DNA of 64,000 nucleotides from Corynebacterium sp. ACRQK (GTDB lineage Bacteria > Actinomycetota > Actinomycetes > Mycobacteriales > Mycobacteriaceae). Made by a program: the position numbers and the translations under genes. Every line of letters starts with the position of its first letter. The first letter of the stretch is position 1. This document shows positions 39,871 through 49,493 of the stretch, piece by piece. Below the pieces are notes generated by a model, which did not search any database, had not been told where the DNA came from, and was given only the letters and a program-made list of their open reading frames with translations. The stretch covers positions 310,001 to 374,000 of the forward strand of contig NZ_JAKRMU010000001.1 of the NCBI RefSeq assembly GCF_022345965.1, in the 5' to 3' direction.

Positions 39871-42800
39871 TTAGACAGTCGGCCCAAACACACCGCGCAC
39901 CATGGCATCTGCCATGACGATGTCCCCGGTCACTAGGTCCGGCACCAGCCGCGCCATGGCCGCCCATCCCGGATACGCGCTGAGCAGTTTGCCCAGGCTG
40001 GACATCTTCTTATGTGCGTACATACGGGTGGCTAAGGCGAAAACCATGGAGATCACGGGCGCCAACGCCCAGCGGTTTTCCGGAGTGTCGGTATCCACAC
40101 CCTCCAGCCGGTCGAAGCGCACGCGCGCGGAGAGGTACAGCTGCCGGTTCGCGGCCTTCACCTTGCGCAGCAGCGTGACGGCGGTTTTCATCAACTCCGG
40201 GTCGCCCAACAGTTCGGAGAGTTCGGCGCGCTTGTCGAAGCTCTCGAACACGGCGACGAGGCGACTGTTCTCCTCGCTCAGTGCGCCCGGCACCACCCCG
40301 GCCTTGCCGAAAAACATGTCCAGCACGGCCTTCTGCTGTGCCGGATCCATGTGCGCGATCTGCACGGTGGTGCTGTCGATACATGCGGTATCCAGGGATA
40401 CGTCGCGGCCAGTATCGACCGTCTGCACAGCGGGCTGCCCGGCGACCTTCTTGAGCTCTTGCCGCAGGCGCTTGTCTTGTTCTTTTTGTTCTGACGCCCC
40501 TTCGGGGTCAACCAGCGACATGTCCCCCAGGATCTCGAGTGCTGCGATCCACGGGGTATTCGAACGTTCGGATTCATCCCCCACCAGGGTGGAGTGCACC
40601 AGCCCGGACAGGATGAACTGCGCGGGGCGGTCGGCGGCGGGAACCAGGGACTGCGACATCGCGTGGACGGATTCCCGCGGGTTGTTCGTCAGCGCGGTGC
40701 GCAGGTTGTCCAGTGCGTCGAAACGTCCGCGCAGCCAGCCGGCCTGCACGTCCCAGAGGGTGGACAGCGTGGCGGTATCGCTGGGGAGCTCTTCGGATTC
40801 GCCCGCCAGGAAGGCGGCCAGCTGCACCCACGGGTCTGTGTCGGCGTCTTCCTTGTTGGCTCCGAAGTAGCCCTCGGCTTGTGCGACGGCGGCGTGTTGG
40901 CCAGCGGCGACGGGGGCTCGCAGGTAGTTGAAACGATCGCGGCCGAACAGTTGCACACTCAACGGGCCGGCTCCCACAAGCTCGGCAGGCAGGGTGCCCT
41001 GGGCTAGAGTGCCCTGCGCCAGGGAGCCCTTCGCACTTGGCGTGGCCTGCAGCTCCACGAAGTATGCGGGTTGCCAGGGCGCGGTGATGGGCCAGACCCA
41101 CGCGCCGGCGCCCGGTACGCCGAACTGCACCGGGGTCTCCTCGGATTCGTCCTCGCCGTGGATGAACAGGGCATCCCCGTCGACGGAGGCGGTGTAGTCG
41201 AATCCGGGCACGATGCGGGCCAGGCGAACGCTTACGCGGCGGTCCTCTACGAACTCCAGCTCGATGGCTCCAGAGGTCAACGTGGCCAGGGCCCCGGCAG
41301 CGTTCGAAAGGTCTACAAACCAGGTGACCTCGTCTATCGTTTCCAGCTTCAGGGTGCGCACGGGCGAGCCGTGGTGGTTGCGGATCACCACGCGGGCGTC
41401 ATCCATCAGCGCCAGGTTCTCCGCCTTGGATCCCATGCCGGGGCGGAAACCGGGGCGTACACGGAAGCGGGTCTGCGTGTCGATGGCACGGGCGGAGACT
41501 TCGATGGGGTCGGTGCGCCACATCGGATCCTCCCCCTGCATCGTCAGCTGGTAGCGCAAGCGGGAGGGCTTGACGATGACGGGCAACGCGTCGCCCGCGT
41601 CGGTCTGTACGACGGTGGTGCTAAAGCGGTCGGTGGGGCCGAGCTTTTGCGGCGCGATCTTCTCGAAGGGCTTCTCCCCCGGCAGCAGGCGGACCGTCAC
41701 GGGGCTTAGTCCCCCGGCCATCGGCAGGCGAGTTTGGGTACTGGGCCCGCCGAACTCCATCTCCAGGGAGAGTCCCTCCACCAAGGCGTATTCATGGCGG
41801 AAGGATTCGTTGCGAGGGCCGCGCAGGCGCACCAGGTACTCGCCCACCCAGGGGCTATCCCACGCCTCGGGGTCGAAGACGTCGAACACGCCGCCCTCGG
41901 CGGGCACCTCTAGCGGTTCCTCGTCGGAGACGGCCTCGCCGGTCTCCCCGGGGCCAGCATAGGCGGAGACAGACAGGTACCAGATCTCGTCCGCGCCGGA
42001 AATCGTCGGCGGGAATTCCACCTGCAGGCTCTGGGAATGGATCACCTTGCCCGTGGTGGTCTCCACGCCGCCCACCACGTCATCGGGCTCCACGAACTGG
42101 GCGCGCTGGCGCGGATCTACGGCACGCACTCCGGCCATGGACGGGCTGCGCTCACCCGGCTTGGCGATGTGCAGGCTCAGGCATTCGCTCAAGTCCAGCC
42201 GGCGGATGACCCACCCGTTCCAGCTCTTCATCGGCTGTTCTTCCAACACTGGGATGTCCGCCCCGGTCACCGGATCCACGGCGGAAGTCTCGGCGGGAAC
42301 CACCACGTACACCTGCTCGTGATGCAGGGAAACCCGGTCGGTTAGGTCCGTGCCGCGGATGGTGAACACCAGCACCGGATCCTCGGTATCCACCAGCGGC
42401 AGCTGCCAGTGCTGGCCGTCGTTGGCGTTACGCACGCTGACCTTGCGCAGCGGCTGGCGCACAGGAATGTCCAGGATCTCGGTCACGGCCCTTCCTGCGT
42501 TGTCCGCGTGCATGGTGCGGAAGGCCGCGGGTTCGCCGTCGAAATCCAGGCGCCAACGCACCTCGGTGTGCACCTCCCCCTCGCTCTCCAGGGGCTGCGA
42601 GGGCAGGCGCAGAACCACGCGCTGGCGCAGCGTATCTAGCTGCAGGCGCGGCTGGTCTTCGCGGTGTGCCACGCCCACACTGTGACGCCGATCCTGCGTG
42701 CCCACCGGCCTTTCCCGCAGCTCTTCAATCACATCCTCCAGAATGAGTGCGGGCAGCTCCACGGCGGGAAGCGTGTACTCCCAGGAGTCCGGGTGCGCGG

Positions 42801-43506
42801 CGGCGTGGGAGACGATCTCCACGATCGGGGCGATCAACTTTACCGCCGCCTCCGGCAGGGTGGCACACAGCGGACCTACCTGGCGCGGTTCATCGGCTAG
42901 CTCGGCCACGACTGCCCGCGCAATACCCGCAGCTTCGCCCCTCTCCCCACTGTCCTCACTGGCTTCACTGTCCGCCTGGTGGTTATCCACCAGCTCGATC
43001 AGCTCCGGCACCCAGTCCGAGGCGATCCCCACGTGGGCAAACAGGCGCCCGAGCTCCCCGTCCGGCCCGCCGGATACCGCATCCATGGGATCCAGCCCAG
43101 CGGCGGAAAGTAGTTCCCCAAAGCGCCCCTCGATCAGCTGGGTACGTGTGGGCGTCGGCTCCAAACCAAGGCCGTACCAGTACTCGGCTGGCAGTTCCGA
43201 GACCTCGTGGAACCGCGCGGCGCGGGAGAGCAACGTGGCGATCGTCAGCGCGGGACAGGCCTGCAGCAGGGCCTCCTCTGTGGAACCGGCGGCGACTTGG
43301 CGGGCGATGAAGGTGCCGAAGAATCGGCTGGTGCGCTCCAGCTCGTCACCGTCGATGTCTAGCTCTACGAAAAGTTCCACGTCGGCCAGCTTCCCGGCCA
43401 GCGCCGCCTCGGTGGACGAGGCCCACGGCAGGAGCGAATCCTGCATGTCGGAGATCGGGCTGGTGGTAGGTGCTGCGCTGGCTGGGATCTTCTCGCTGGA
43501 ACTCAC
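39871..43506 (-). CDS. Large conserved-looking protein of unknown function (1211 residues)
   Basis: An intact 1211-codon frame between smc and ftsY. No signal peptide or membrane helix is seen. The N-terminal part (about 20-190) is helical (SRFFGTFIARQVAAG, PAEYWYGLGLEPTPTRTQLI). The middle (about 290-850) is rich in short strands and repeats of the kind LRGPRNESFRHEYALVEGL and VSLHHEQVYVVVPAE, suggesting several Ig-like beta domains. The C-terminal third (about 900-1211) is helical again. No nucleotide-binding motif was found. Codon usage matches its neighbours. In mycobacteria smc and ftsY are close neighbours, so this gene looks specific to part of Corynebacteriales. The function is not recognised. 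Confidence 0.8.
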   Translation of the reverse strand: MSSSEKIPASAAPTTSPISDMQDSLLPWASSTEAALAGKLADVELFVELDIDGDELERTSRFFGTFIARQVAAGSTEEALLQACPALTIATLLSRAARFHEVSELPAEYWYGLGLEPTPTRTQLIEGRFGELLSAAGLDPMDAVSGGPDGELGRLFAHVGIASDWVPELIELVDNHQADSEASEDSGERGEAAGIARAVVAELADEPRQVGPLCATLPEAAVKLIAPIVEIVSHAAAHPDSWEYTLPAVELPALILEDVIEELRERPVGTQDRRHSVGVAHREDQPRLQLDTLRQRVVLRLPSQPLESEGEVHTEVRWRLDFDGEPAAFRTMHADNAGRAVTEILDIPVRQPLRKVSVRNANDGQHWQLPLVDTEDPVLVFTIRGTDLTDRVSLHHEQVYVVVPAETSAVDPVTGADIPVLEEQPMKSWNGWVIRRLDLSECLSLHIAKPGERSPSMAGVRAVDPRQRAQFVEPDDVVGGVETTTGKVIHSQSLQVEFPPTISGADEIWYLSVSAYAGPGETGEAVSDEEPLEVPAEGGVFDVFDPEAWDSPWVGEYLVRLRGPRNESFRHEYALVEGLSLEMEFGGPSTQTRLPMAGGLSPVTVRLLPGEKPFEKIAPQKLGPTDRFSTTVVQTDAGDALPVIVKPSRLRYQLTMQGEDPMWRTDPIEVSARAIDTQTRFRVRPGFRPGMGSKAENLALMDDARVVIRNHHGSPVRTLKLETIDEVTWFVDLSNAAGALATLTSGAIELEFVEDRRVSVRLARIVPGFDYTASVDGDALFIHGEDESEETPVQFGVPGAGAWVWPITAPWQPAYFVELQATPSAKGSLAQGTLAQGTLPAELVGAGPLSVQLFGRDRFNYLRAPVAAGQHAAVAQAEGYFGANKEDADTDPWVQLAAFLAGESEELPSDTATLSTLWDVQAGWLRGRFDALDNLRTALTNNPRESVHAMSQSLVPAADRPAQFILSGLVHSTLVGDESERSNTPWIAALEILGDMSLVDPEGASEQKEQDKRLRQELKKVAGQPAVQTVDTGRDVSLDTACIDSTTVQIAHMDPAQQKAVLDMFFGKAGVVPGALSEENSRLVAVFESFDKRAELSELLGDPELMKTAVTLLRKVKAANRQLYLSARVRFDRLEGVDTDTPENRWALAPVISMVFALATRMYAHKKMSSLGKLLSAYPGWAAMARLVPDLVTGDIVMADAMVRGVFGPTV
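40483..40498 (+). repeat. Divergent copy of the dispersed motif
   Basis: TTTTTGTTCTGACGCC within the large unknown gene, read as GASEQKEQ on the minus strand. It lacks the GG before TGACGCC. Confidence 0.35.
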
Positions 43507-43527
43507 GCGACCATCCTACGTCACCGG

Positions 43528-46500
43528 TCAGGCGGTCTTCTCGGGAGCCATCCTCTGCGAAATCACCCTGGTCACGCCATCGCCGCGCATTGTCACGCCG
43601 TACAGCACATTCGCTACGTCCATGGTGGGCTTCTGGTGGGTAATAACGATCAGCTGGGAATCCTTCCGCAGCTCCTCGAACAGGGCGAGCAAGCGCCGCA
43701 GGTTCACGTCGTCCAGGGCGGCCTCGACCTCGTCCATCACATAGAACGGGCTCGGGCGCGCCTTGAAGATCGCCACCAGCATCGCCAGCGCGGTCAGGGA
43801 CTTCTCGCCACCGGACAGCAGCGACAAGCGCTTGACCTTCTTGCCCGGCGGGCGGGCCTCGACCTCAATGCCGGTGGTCAGCATGTCATCCGGGTCGGTG
43901 AGCACCAGCCGGCCCGCGCCACCCGGGAACAGGGTGCTGAAGACCTGCGGGAAGGCAACCTCGACATCCTGCCAAGCCTCGGTGAACAGCTGCAGGATCG
44001 TGGCATCCACATCCGCGATCACCTCATGCAGGTCATTGCGCGCCCGCTCCACGTCGTCCAGCTGCTGGGCCAGGAAGTTGTAGCGCTCCTCCAGCGCCTT
44101 GAACTCCTCCAGCGCCAACGGGTTCACCTTGCCCAGGGAGTTCAGCGCCTTCTCGGCCTTCTTCAGCTCGGCCTTGGTGGCGGCCGCGTCGAAGTCCTCC
44201 GGCAGTTCCTCGGCCAACAGCTGCTCGGCGGTGAGCCCCAGCTGCTCCATTGCCCCAGCCACGGCCTGTTCGATCTTGACCTGTGCCTGGGTGCGTGCCA
44301 GCTCGGCGGAGTGTGCGTTGTCGTTCATGCGCCCCAGGTGCGCGGTCAGCGCGGAGACCTTGTCGCGCTGCTGTGCCATCGTGGATTGCCACTGCTTGTG
44401 CGCCTGCTCGGTGTGCGAGCGGTTGGCCTCGGCGGTGGCCAGCGCGTCGGCGATGCGTTCGGCGATGCGCTGGGCCTGTTCGCGCACGCAGGTGGCCATC
44501 TCGCGGGCAGCTGCCCGGCGGGCTTGTTGCTGTTGGTGGTGCTTGCGCGCGGCCTCTTCCGCTCGGGCCTGTCGGCGCAGGTTTTCTGCCCGGCCGCGGG
44601 TGGATTGCGCGCGCTCCTCGGCAGTACGCTGCGCCAGGCGGGCCTCCATCTCCATGGCCTTGACCTGCGAGAGGTGCAGAGCGGCGGCATCTCGCTCGGC
44701 CGAGGAAGGCTCGGTCGTGTGCTCTTCGTCGTCCACGCGCGCCACGCGGTCGGCCAGCTCGTCGAGTTCCTCGGTGGCCTTAGCCAGGCGCTGTTCGGCG
44801 GATTGTTGTTCGGCGGTGCTGCGCTCCAGCTGGCGTTGCGCGGCCTCGCCCTGCTTCTGCAGTGCGCTCAGGCGCTTGGCCGCCGCATCACGCAGTGCCC
44901 GATGCTCCTGTTCCGCCGCCCGCGCCGCAGCCGCGGCGGTACGCAGGTCGCTGGCCGCGTCAAGCGCACCGGATAGTGCGGCCTGCAGGTCGCCTAGTTC
45001 CTTCTTTTTCTTTGTGACGCCCTCTGTCTCCGCCGCAATCTTATCCGCCAACTCGACAGGAGTTGTCCCGCCGGAGCCGCTGGCGACCCACCCGGCGCCG
45101 TAGACGGAACCTTCCTTCGTCACCGCGCGCAAGCGCGGATCCGCGGCCACGACCTTCCGGGCTTCCGCGGCACTGCCCACGGCCACGACGTCCACCAGCA
45201 GGGCTGTCAGGGGGCGCAGCAGGTCGGCGGGTACGTCCATCAGATCCAGTAGCCACTTGCCTGCGGAGACGTCCGTATCCAGGCGGAACGTCGCGCTGGT
45301 ATCCCCCTCCGGGGCTCCCGGGTCCAGCAGCACCGCGCGGCCTTCGCGGGCATCGGTGAGGGCGGAGATGAGGGCGTCAGAAAGAGGGGCAACAATTCCC
45401 GAGCTCGCCGCATCGCCCAAAACGGCGGCCGCGGCGGCACCCCATCCGTCGTGAATGTGCAGCTGCTCGGCCAGGCGGCGGGTGGCGATGTCCTCCTTGT
45501 CGGCGGCGCGGACAACCACCGCAGCGCCGTCAGTGGGTGTCAGGCGGTCCTGCCAAGCGGCAATGGTGGCCTCGGCGGTGGCGATGTCGCGCTCCAGCTG
45601 CAGCTGCTCGGCGCGCAACTGTTCGGCGCGCTCCTCCGCACCGGCGGCCTCGCGGTCGGCCTGGGTGCGGGTTTCCTCCAGGTCGCCGCCGGAGGCTTCG
45701 GTCTCGCGCAGAGCCTCCTCCGCCTCGGTGATGTCCTCCATCAGGCCGTCGAGGGTTTCCTGCTGCTCGGCAGCATTTTCTTGCAGGCGCTCGACCTCCG
45801 CGGCGGCGTTGTCGCGCTGGGTGGCGGCGGCCTCGTGCTGGGCCAGCAGGCGCACCACGCCCTCGCGCCGGTCGGCAATAGCGCGGACCTGGGCGAAGTG
45901 TTCTTGTTCGGCGGCGCGGGCGGCTTCCTCGGCCTCGGCGACCTGCTCAGCGATCGTCTCCAGCTTCTCAGCGGCGATCTCCACGTTCTCTTCCAGCTCC
46001 GCCTGCTCCTCGGCAGCGCGCTCGGCGCGTTCCAGCAGCTCTTGCGGGTCGGGGCCCGACCATTCGGCGACCTGAGCCTGATCCGCACGGTCGGTGGCGA
46101 TACGCAGGGTGGCGGAGTTCTTCTCCTGCACTGCGGACAGCCGGTACCAGAGGTTTTTCGCCGCCTCGGCTTCCTCCAGGGCTGTGCGTAGTTCTTCCTC
46201 GGTGACGGCCAGAGTCTCGCTGTGTTCCTCCAGCTCCGCCTGCAGTTCAGCGCGCTGTTCGGCCAGCATTTCACTGCGCCGCGTCGAGTCGTTGAGCTCT
46301 TCGGATAGCTGCTTGACCTTGTGCGCAGCCAGCTGCACGCGCGTGCTGCGGATGGTGGCCTGCACGGCGGAGGCCTTCTGCGCGGCCTCTGCCTGGCGCG
46401 CCAGCGGCCCGAGCTGTTTGCGCAGCTCGTCGGTCAGGTCGTGCAGGCGGTCGAGGTTGGCCTGCATGTTGACGAGCTTGCGTTGCGCCTTTTCTTTTCG

Positions 46501-47016
46501 ACGCCGATGCTTCAGCACGCCGGCGGCCTCCTCGATGAAGGCGCGGCGCTCCTCGGGCCGCGATTCCAGGATCTGCGATAGTCGGCCTTGCCCGACGATC
46601 ACGTGCATTTCGCGGCCGATGCCGGAGTCACTCAGCAGCTCCTGGATATCCATCAGGCGGGCCTTGGCCCCGTTGATCTCGTATTCCGACGCGCCGTCGC
46701 GGAACATGCGGCGGGTAATGGAAACCTCGGAATATTCGATGGGCAGTTTGCCATCGGAGTTGTCGATAGTCAGAGTGACTTCCGCGCGCCCCAGTGGCTT
46801 GCGGTCCCCCGTTCCGGCGAAGATAACGTCTTCCATCTTCCCGCCACGCAGGGTCTTCGCCCCCTGCTCCCCCATGACCCAAGCCAAGGCATCCACAACA
46901 TTGGATTTTCCGGAACCGTTGGGTCCCACCACAGCGCAGATGCCCGGCTCTAATTTCAGGGTCGTCGCGGACGCGAAGGACTTGAATCCTTTGAGCGTCA
47001 ACGACTTTAAGTGCAT
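43528..47016 (-). CDS. smc: Chromosome segregation protein SMC
   Basis: SMC is the ATPase of bacterial condensin. The 1162-residue protein has Walker A GPNGSGKSN (31-39), the first coiled coil (about 170-490), the hinge (about 500-660, LHIHDGWGAAAAAVLGD), the second coiled coil (about 670-1000), the signature LSGGEKSLTALAM and Walker B YVMDEVEAALDD. A copy of the dispersed motif encodes GVTKKKK just after the hinge. The ATG at 47016 gives the standard MHLKSLTLKGFKSF start. Confidence 0.96.
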   Translation of the reverse strand: MHLKSLTLKGFKSFASATTLKLEPGICAVVGPNGSGKSNVVDALAWVMGEQGAKTLRGGKMEDVIFAGTGDRKPLGRAEVTLTIDNSDGKLPIEYSEVSITRRMFRDGASEYEINGAKARLMDIQELLSDSGIGREMHVIVGQGRLSQILESRPEERRAFIEEAAGVLKHRRRKEKAQRKLVNMQANLDRLHDLTDELRKQLGPLARQAEAAQKASAVQATIRSTRVQLAAHKVKQLSEELNDSTRRSEMLAEQRAELQAELEEHSETLAVTEEELRTALEEAEAAKNLWYRLSAVQEKNSATLRIATDRADQAQVAEWSGPDPQELLERAERAAEEQAELEENVEIAAEKLETIAEQVAEAEEAARAAEQEHFAQVRAIADRREGVVRLLAQHEAAATQRDNAAAEVERLQENAAEQQETLDGLMEDITEAEEALRETEASGGDLEETRTQADREAAGAEERAEQLRAEQLQLERDIATAEATIAAWQDRLTPTDGAAVVVRAADKEDIATRRLAEQLHIHDGWGAAAAAVLGDAASSGIVAPLSDALISALTDAREGRAVLLDPGAPEGDTSATFRLDTDVSAGKWLLDLMDVPADLLRPLTALLVDVVAVGSAAEARKVVAADPRLRAVTKEGSVYGAGWVASGSGGTTPVELADKIAAETEGVTKKKKELGDLQAALSGALDAASDLRTAAAAARAAEQEHRALRDAAAKRLSALQKQGEAAQRQLERSTAEQQSAEQRLAKATEELDELADRVARVDDEEHTTEPSSAERDAAALHLSQVKAMEMEARLAQRTAEERAQSTRGRAENLRRQARAEEAARKHHQQQQARRAAAREMATCVREQAQRIAERIADALATAEANRSHTEQAHKQWQSTMAQQRDKVSALTAHLGRMNDNAHSAELARTQAQVKIEQAVAGAMEQLGLTAEQLLAEELPEDFDAAATKAELKKAEKALNSLGKVNPLALEEFKALEERYNFLAQQLDDVERARNDLHEVIADVDATILQLFTEAWQDVEVAFPQVFSTLFPGGAGRLVLTDPDDMLTTGIEVEARPPGKKVKRLSLLSGGEKSLTALAMLVAIFKARPSPFYVMDEVEAALDDVNLRRLLALFEELRKDSQLIVITHQKPTMDVANVLYGVTMRGDGVTRVISQRMAPEKTA
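45011..45021 (+). repeat. Dispersed motif copy (smc)
   Basis: TTTGTGACGCC preceded by TTTTTC, read as EGVTKKKKEL on the minus strand at the hinge/coiled-coil border. Confidence 0.55.
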
Positions 47017-47036
47017 TGCCTGATGCTATCAAACAG

Positions 47037-48512
47037 CTAGGCGGTTGCCTCGTTGTGAACCTCGCGGCGCTGGCACTCCGGGTCCGTACCATCCCAGCAC
47101 TCGACGTTCTTCAACTCCGGCAGACTGTCGCGGTGGAAGATCGGATCCATGCCCGCGGCCTTCTGCTTGGAGAAATCTCGCAGCAGCTTGATGGCCACGC
47201 CTCCCAGCGGGACGATGGCACAGAGGTTAATCAGAACCATCGTGGCCGCAAAAGTGTCGGCCAAGGACCACACCAGCGGGACGGTACCGATGGCGCCGCC
47301 GAACACACAGAGCACGACGAGCACGCGGAAAATGTTCAGCTTGGTCTTGGACTTGGTGAAGTACTCCACGTTCGCCTGGGCAAGGTAGTAGTTGCCCAGC
47401 ACGGAGGAAAACGCCAGGAAGAACAGAATGATTGTAATGAAGTGAGTGCCCCACTCACCCACCTGCGCCGACAGCGCGCTTTGAGTCAGGTTGGCCGTCT
47501 GCACACCCTCGCCATAGGCCGGATTGGACAGCAGGATGATGAAGGCCGTGATGGTACAAACCACCAGCGTGTCGAAATATACGCCCAGGGTCTGCACCAG
47601 GCCCTGCTTGACCGGGTGGGATACCGCCGCGGTGGCCGCTGCGTTCGGGGCGGAGCCCTGGCCGGCCTCGTTGGAGAACAGGCCACGGCGCATGCCGTTC
47701 ATGAACGCCGCACCCAGGGTGGCACCGGCGATCTCCTTGATGCCAAGAGCATGCTCCACGATGGTGGCGAACATCGCCGGAACTTCGCTGATGTTGATGG
47801 CCAGCACGATCACGCCCAACAGAATGTAGGCACTGGCCATAAGCGGGACGATCACCTGGGTGGCATTAGCGATGCGCTTCACGCCGCCGAAGATAACCAG
47901 CGCGGTCAGAGCGGCCACCAGCAGGCCCGTAGCGATCTTCAGCCAGGTGGCATCGGGCGCAATATTGGGGTTCAGGGAGTGCAGGGAGGAACCCGCGGCC
48001 TCCGCGATGGAGTTGGTCTGCACGGCGTTGTACACAAAACCGTAGGTGATGGTGATGGCGATGCCGAAGATCAGCGCCAGCGGCTTCACGCCCAGCCCCT
48101 TGGTCATGTAGTACGCCGGGCCACCGACGTAGCCATCCTTATCGCGGGTCTTCCACAGCTGCGCCAGCGTGGCCTCCACGAAGGCAGTCGCGCCGCCGAC
48201 GAGGGCGACGATCCACATCCAGAACACCGCGCCCGGGCCGCCCAGGGTAATGGCGATAGCCACGCCCACCACGTTGCCTGTGCCCACGCGGGACGCTGCC
48301 GAGATGCTGAAAGCCTGGAATGCGGAGATGTTCTCTCCGCTCTTGCCGACCGCCGGTTCCTTCACCGAGCGGAACATGTCCGGCACCATGCGGATCTGCA
48401 CTACCAGGGTGCGAATGCCGAAGTAAGCTCCGGCTGCGAGCAGGAAGACGGGGATGATCTTCCAAATATTTTCGTTTAGCGTATTTGCCACGAAATTTTC
48501 AATTGTTTCCAT
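47037..48512 (-). CDS. Alanine/sodium symporter family (AgcS)
   Basis: A 491-residue AGCS-family transporter, probably importing alanine or glycine with sodium. About 10-11 hydrophobic segments are present, with the family signatures GTGNVVGVAIAITLGGPGAVF and GAAFMNGMRRGLFSNEAGQGSAPNAAA. It lies 20 bp upstream of smc-type sequence but reads away from mutM on its other side. The substrate is inferred from the family. Confidence 0.88.
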   Translation of the reverse strand: METIENFVANTLNENIWKIIPVFLLAAGAYFGIRTLVVQIRMVPDMFRSVKEPAVGKSGENISAFQAFSISAASRVGTGNVVGVAIAITLGGPGAVFWMWIVALVGGATAFVEATLAQLWKTRDKDGYVGGPAYYMTKGLGVKPLALIFGIAITITYGFVYNAVQTNSIAEAAGSSLHSLNPNIAPDATWLKIATGLLVAALTALVIFGGVKRIANATQVIVPLMASAYILLGVIVLAINISEVPAMFATIVEHALGIKEIAGATLGAAFMNGMRRGLFSNEAGQGSAPNAAATAAVSHPVKQGLVQTLGVYFDTLVVCTITAFIILLSNPAYGEGVQTANLTQSALSAQVGEWGTHFITIILFFLAFSSVLGNYYLAQANVEYFTKSKTKLNIFRVLVVLCVFGGAIGTVPLVWSLADTFAATMVLINLCAIVPLGGVAIKLLRDFSKQKAAGMDPIFHRDSLPELKNVECWDGTDPECQRREVHNEATA

Positions 48513-48626
48513 GCGCAGAAATTTACCCGAAACCCACGCCAGAAAATAAATGCCCCCGATCCTCTTTATCTACCTATCCTTGCAGCTCAGGAAGCTTTAA
48601 GGTTTAGCCGTCCACCCGCGCTACCC

Positions 48627-49493
48627 CTACTTCTGGCACGTCGCGCAATAGTGCGTCGATCGCCCGCCGACGACAACCCGCTTGATCGGCGCCCCGCACC
48701 TCTTACAGGGTTCACCGCCGCGCCCGTACACGTTCAGCGAGCGCGAAAAGTACCCCGACGCACCGTTAACGTTCACATACAGCGAATCAAAACTGGTGCC
48801 GCCCTGCTCCAAGGCGCGCTCCATCACCTCCGCCGCCGACTGCAACACCCGGTGCAGGGTGGGTCTACTCAGCAGAGCCGCGCTGCGCCGCGGACGCACC
48901 CCGGCCAGAAACAGCGCCTCGTCGGCGTAAATATTGCCGATGCCGGAGACGACCTCCTGGTTCAGCAATACCGTCTTCACCGCCGCGCGCTTGGCCTTCA
49001 TCCGCTCTACCGCCGCCTGCGCGTCGAAGGCAGGCTCTAGCGGATCGGCACTGATGTGGCTGACGTTCTGGGGTAAAAAATTTTTTGGTGACGCCACCCC
49101 AGCCCCCACTGCCCACGGATCCGGCACGGCCTTTTCCAACCGCCACTCGCCGAAGGTTCGCTGATCCACGAAGCACAGCTCACGCCCATCGGATAGTCCC
49201 GCCCGGATGCGCACGTGCGGGGATTGCACCTGGCCGGGCTCGGCCACGAGCATCTGGCCACTCATGCCCAGGTGCACTTGCAGCAGGAAATCCTCTCCGA
49301 AGTCCAACCACAAAAATTTTCCGCGGCGTTTCACTGCGGTGACGGTGGCGTCACGAAGAAAAGAAACAAGAACTTCCGGGTCCCCGGAGCGGACAGCACG
49401 TGGGTGACAGACCTCGACGTCGGTAAAGCGGCGGCCGACCAGGTGTTCTTCGAGGCCGCGGCGGACGACCTCAACCTCGGGGAGCTCAGGCAC
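48627..49493 (-). CDS. mutM: Formamidopyrimidine-DNA glycosylase
   Basis: MutM (Fpg) excises 8-oxoguanine. The 288-residue protein begins MPELPEVEVV (nucleophile P2 and E3) and ends in a zinc finger with C263, C266, C283 and C286. K in the KRRGKFL loop is present. Two copies of the dispersed motif lie within the gene: one in a non-conserved segment GVASPKNFLPQNVSH (about residues 132-146), the other in FLRDATVTAVKRRG. The gene overlaps rnc by 8 bp. Confidence 0.94.
   Translation of the reverse strand: MPELPEVEVVRRGLEEHLVGRRFTDVEVCHPRAVRSGDPEVLVSFLRDATVTAVKRRGKFLWLDFGEDFLLQVHLGMSGQMLVAEPGQVQSPHVRIRAGLSDGRELCFVDQRTFGEWRLEKAVPDPWAVGAGVASPKNFLPQNVSHISADPLEPAFDAQAAVERMKAKRAAVKTVLLNQEVVSGIGNIYADEALFLAGVRPRRSAALLSRPTLHRVLQSAAEVMERALEQGGTSFDSLYVNVNGASGYFSRSLNVYGRGGEPCKRCGAPIKRVVVGGRSTHYCATCQK
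49075..49095 (+). repeat. Composite copy joining both motifs (mutM)
   Basis: A6T6 runs directly into GGTGACGCC, so this single site carries the A/T tract and the GTGACGCC motif as one 21-bp unit. It is read as ASPKNFLP on the minus strand. Confidence 0.65.
49312..49320. repeat. A5T4 tract (mutM)
   Basis: AAAAATTTT 237 bp from the composite copy, encoding part of GKFLWL on the minus strand. Confidence 0.5.
49347..49366 (-). repeat. Second dispersed motif copy in mutM, opposite orientation
   Basis: GGCGTCACGAAGAAAAGAAA on the plus strand. It is only 252 bp from the composite copy and inverted with respect to it. Confidence 0.55.

Noticed and set aside
42975-42990. TTATCCACC as a DnaA box within the large unknown gene
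   Set aside because: One mismatch to the consensus in coding sequence; such near matches also occur at 18219 and 27060 and are expected by chance.
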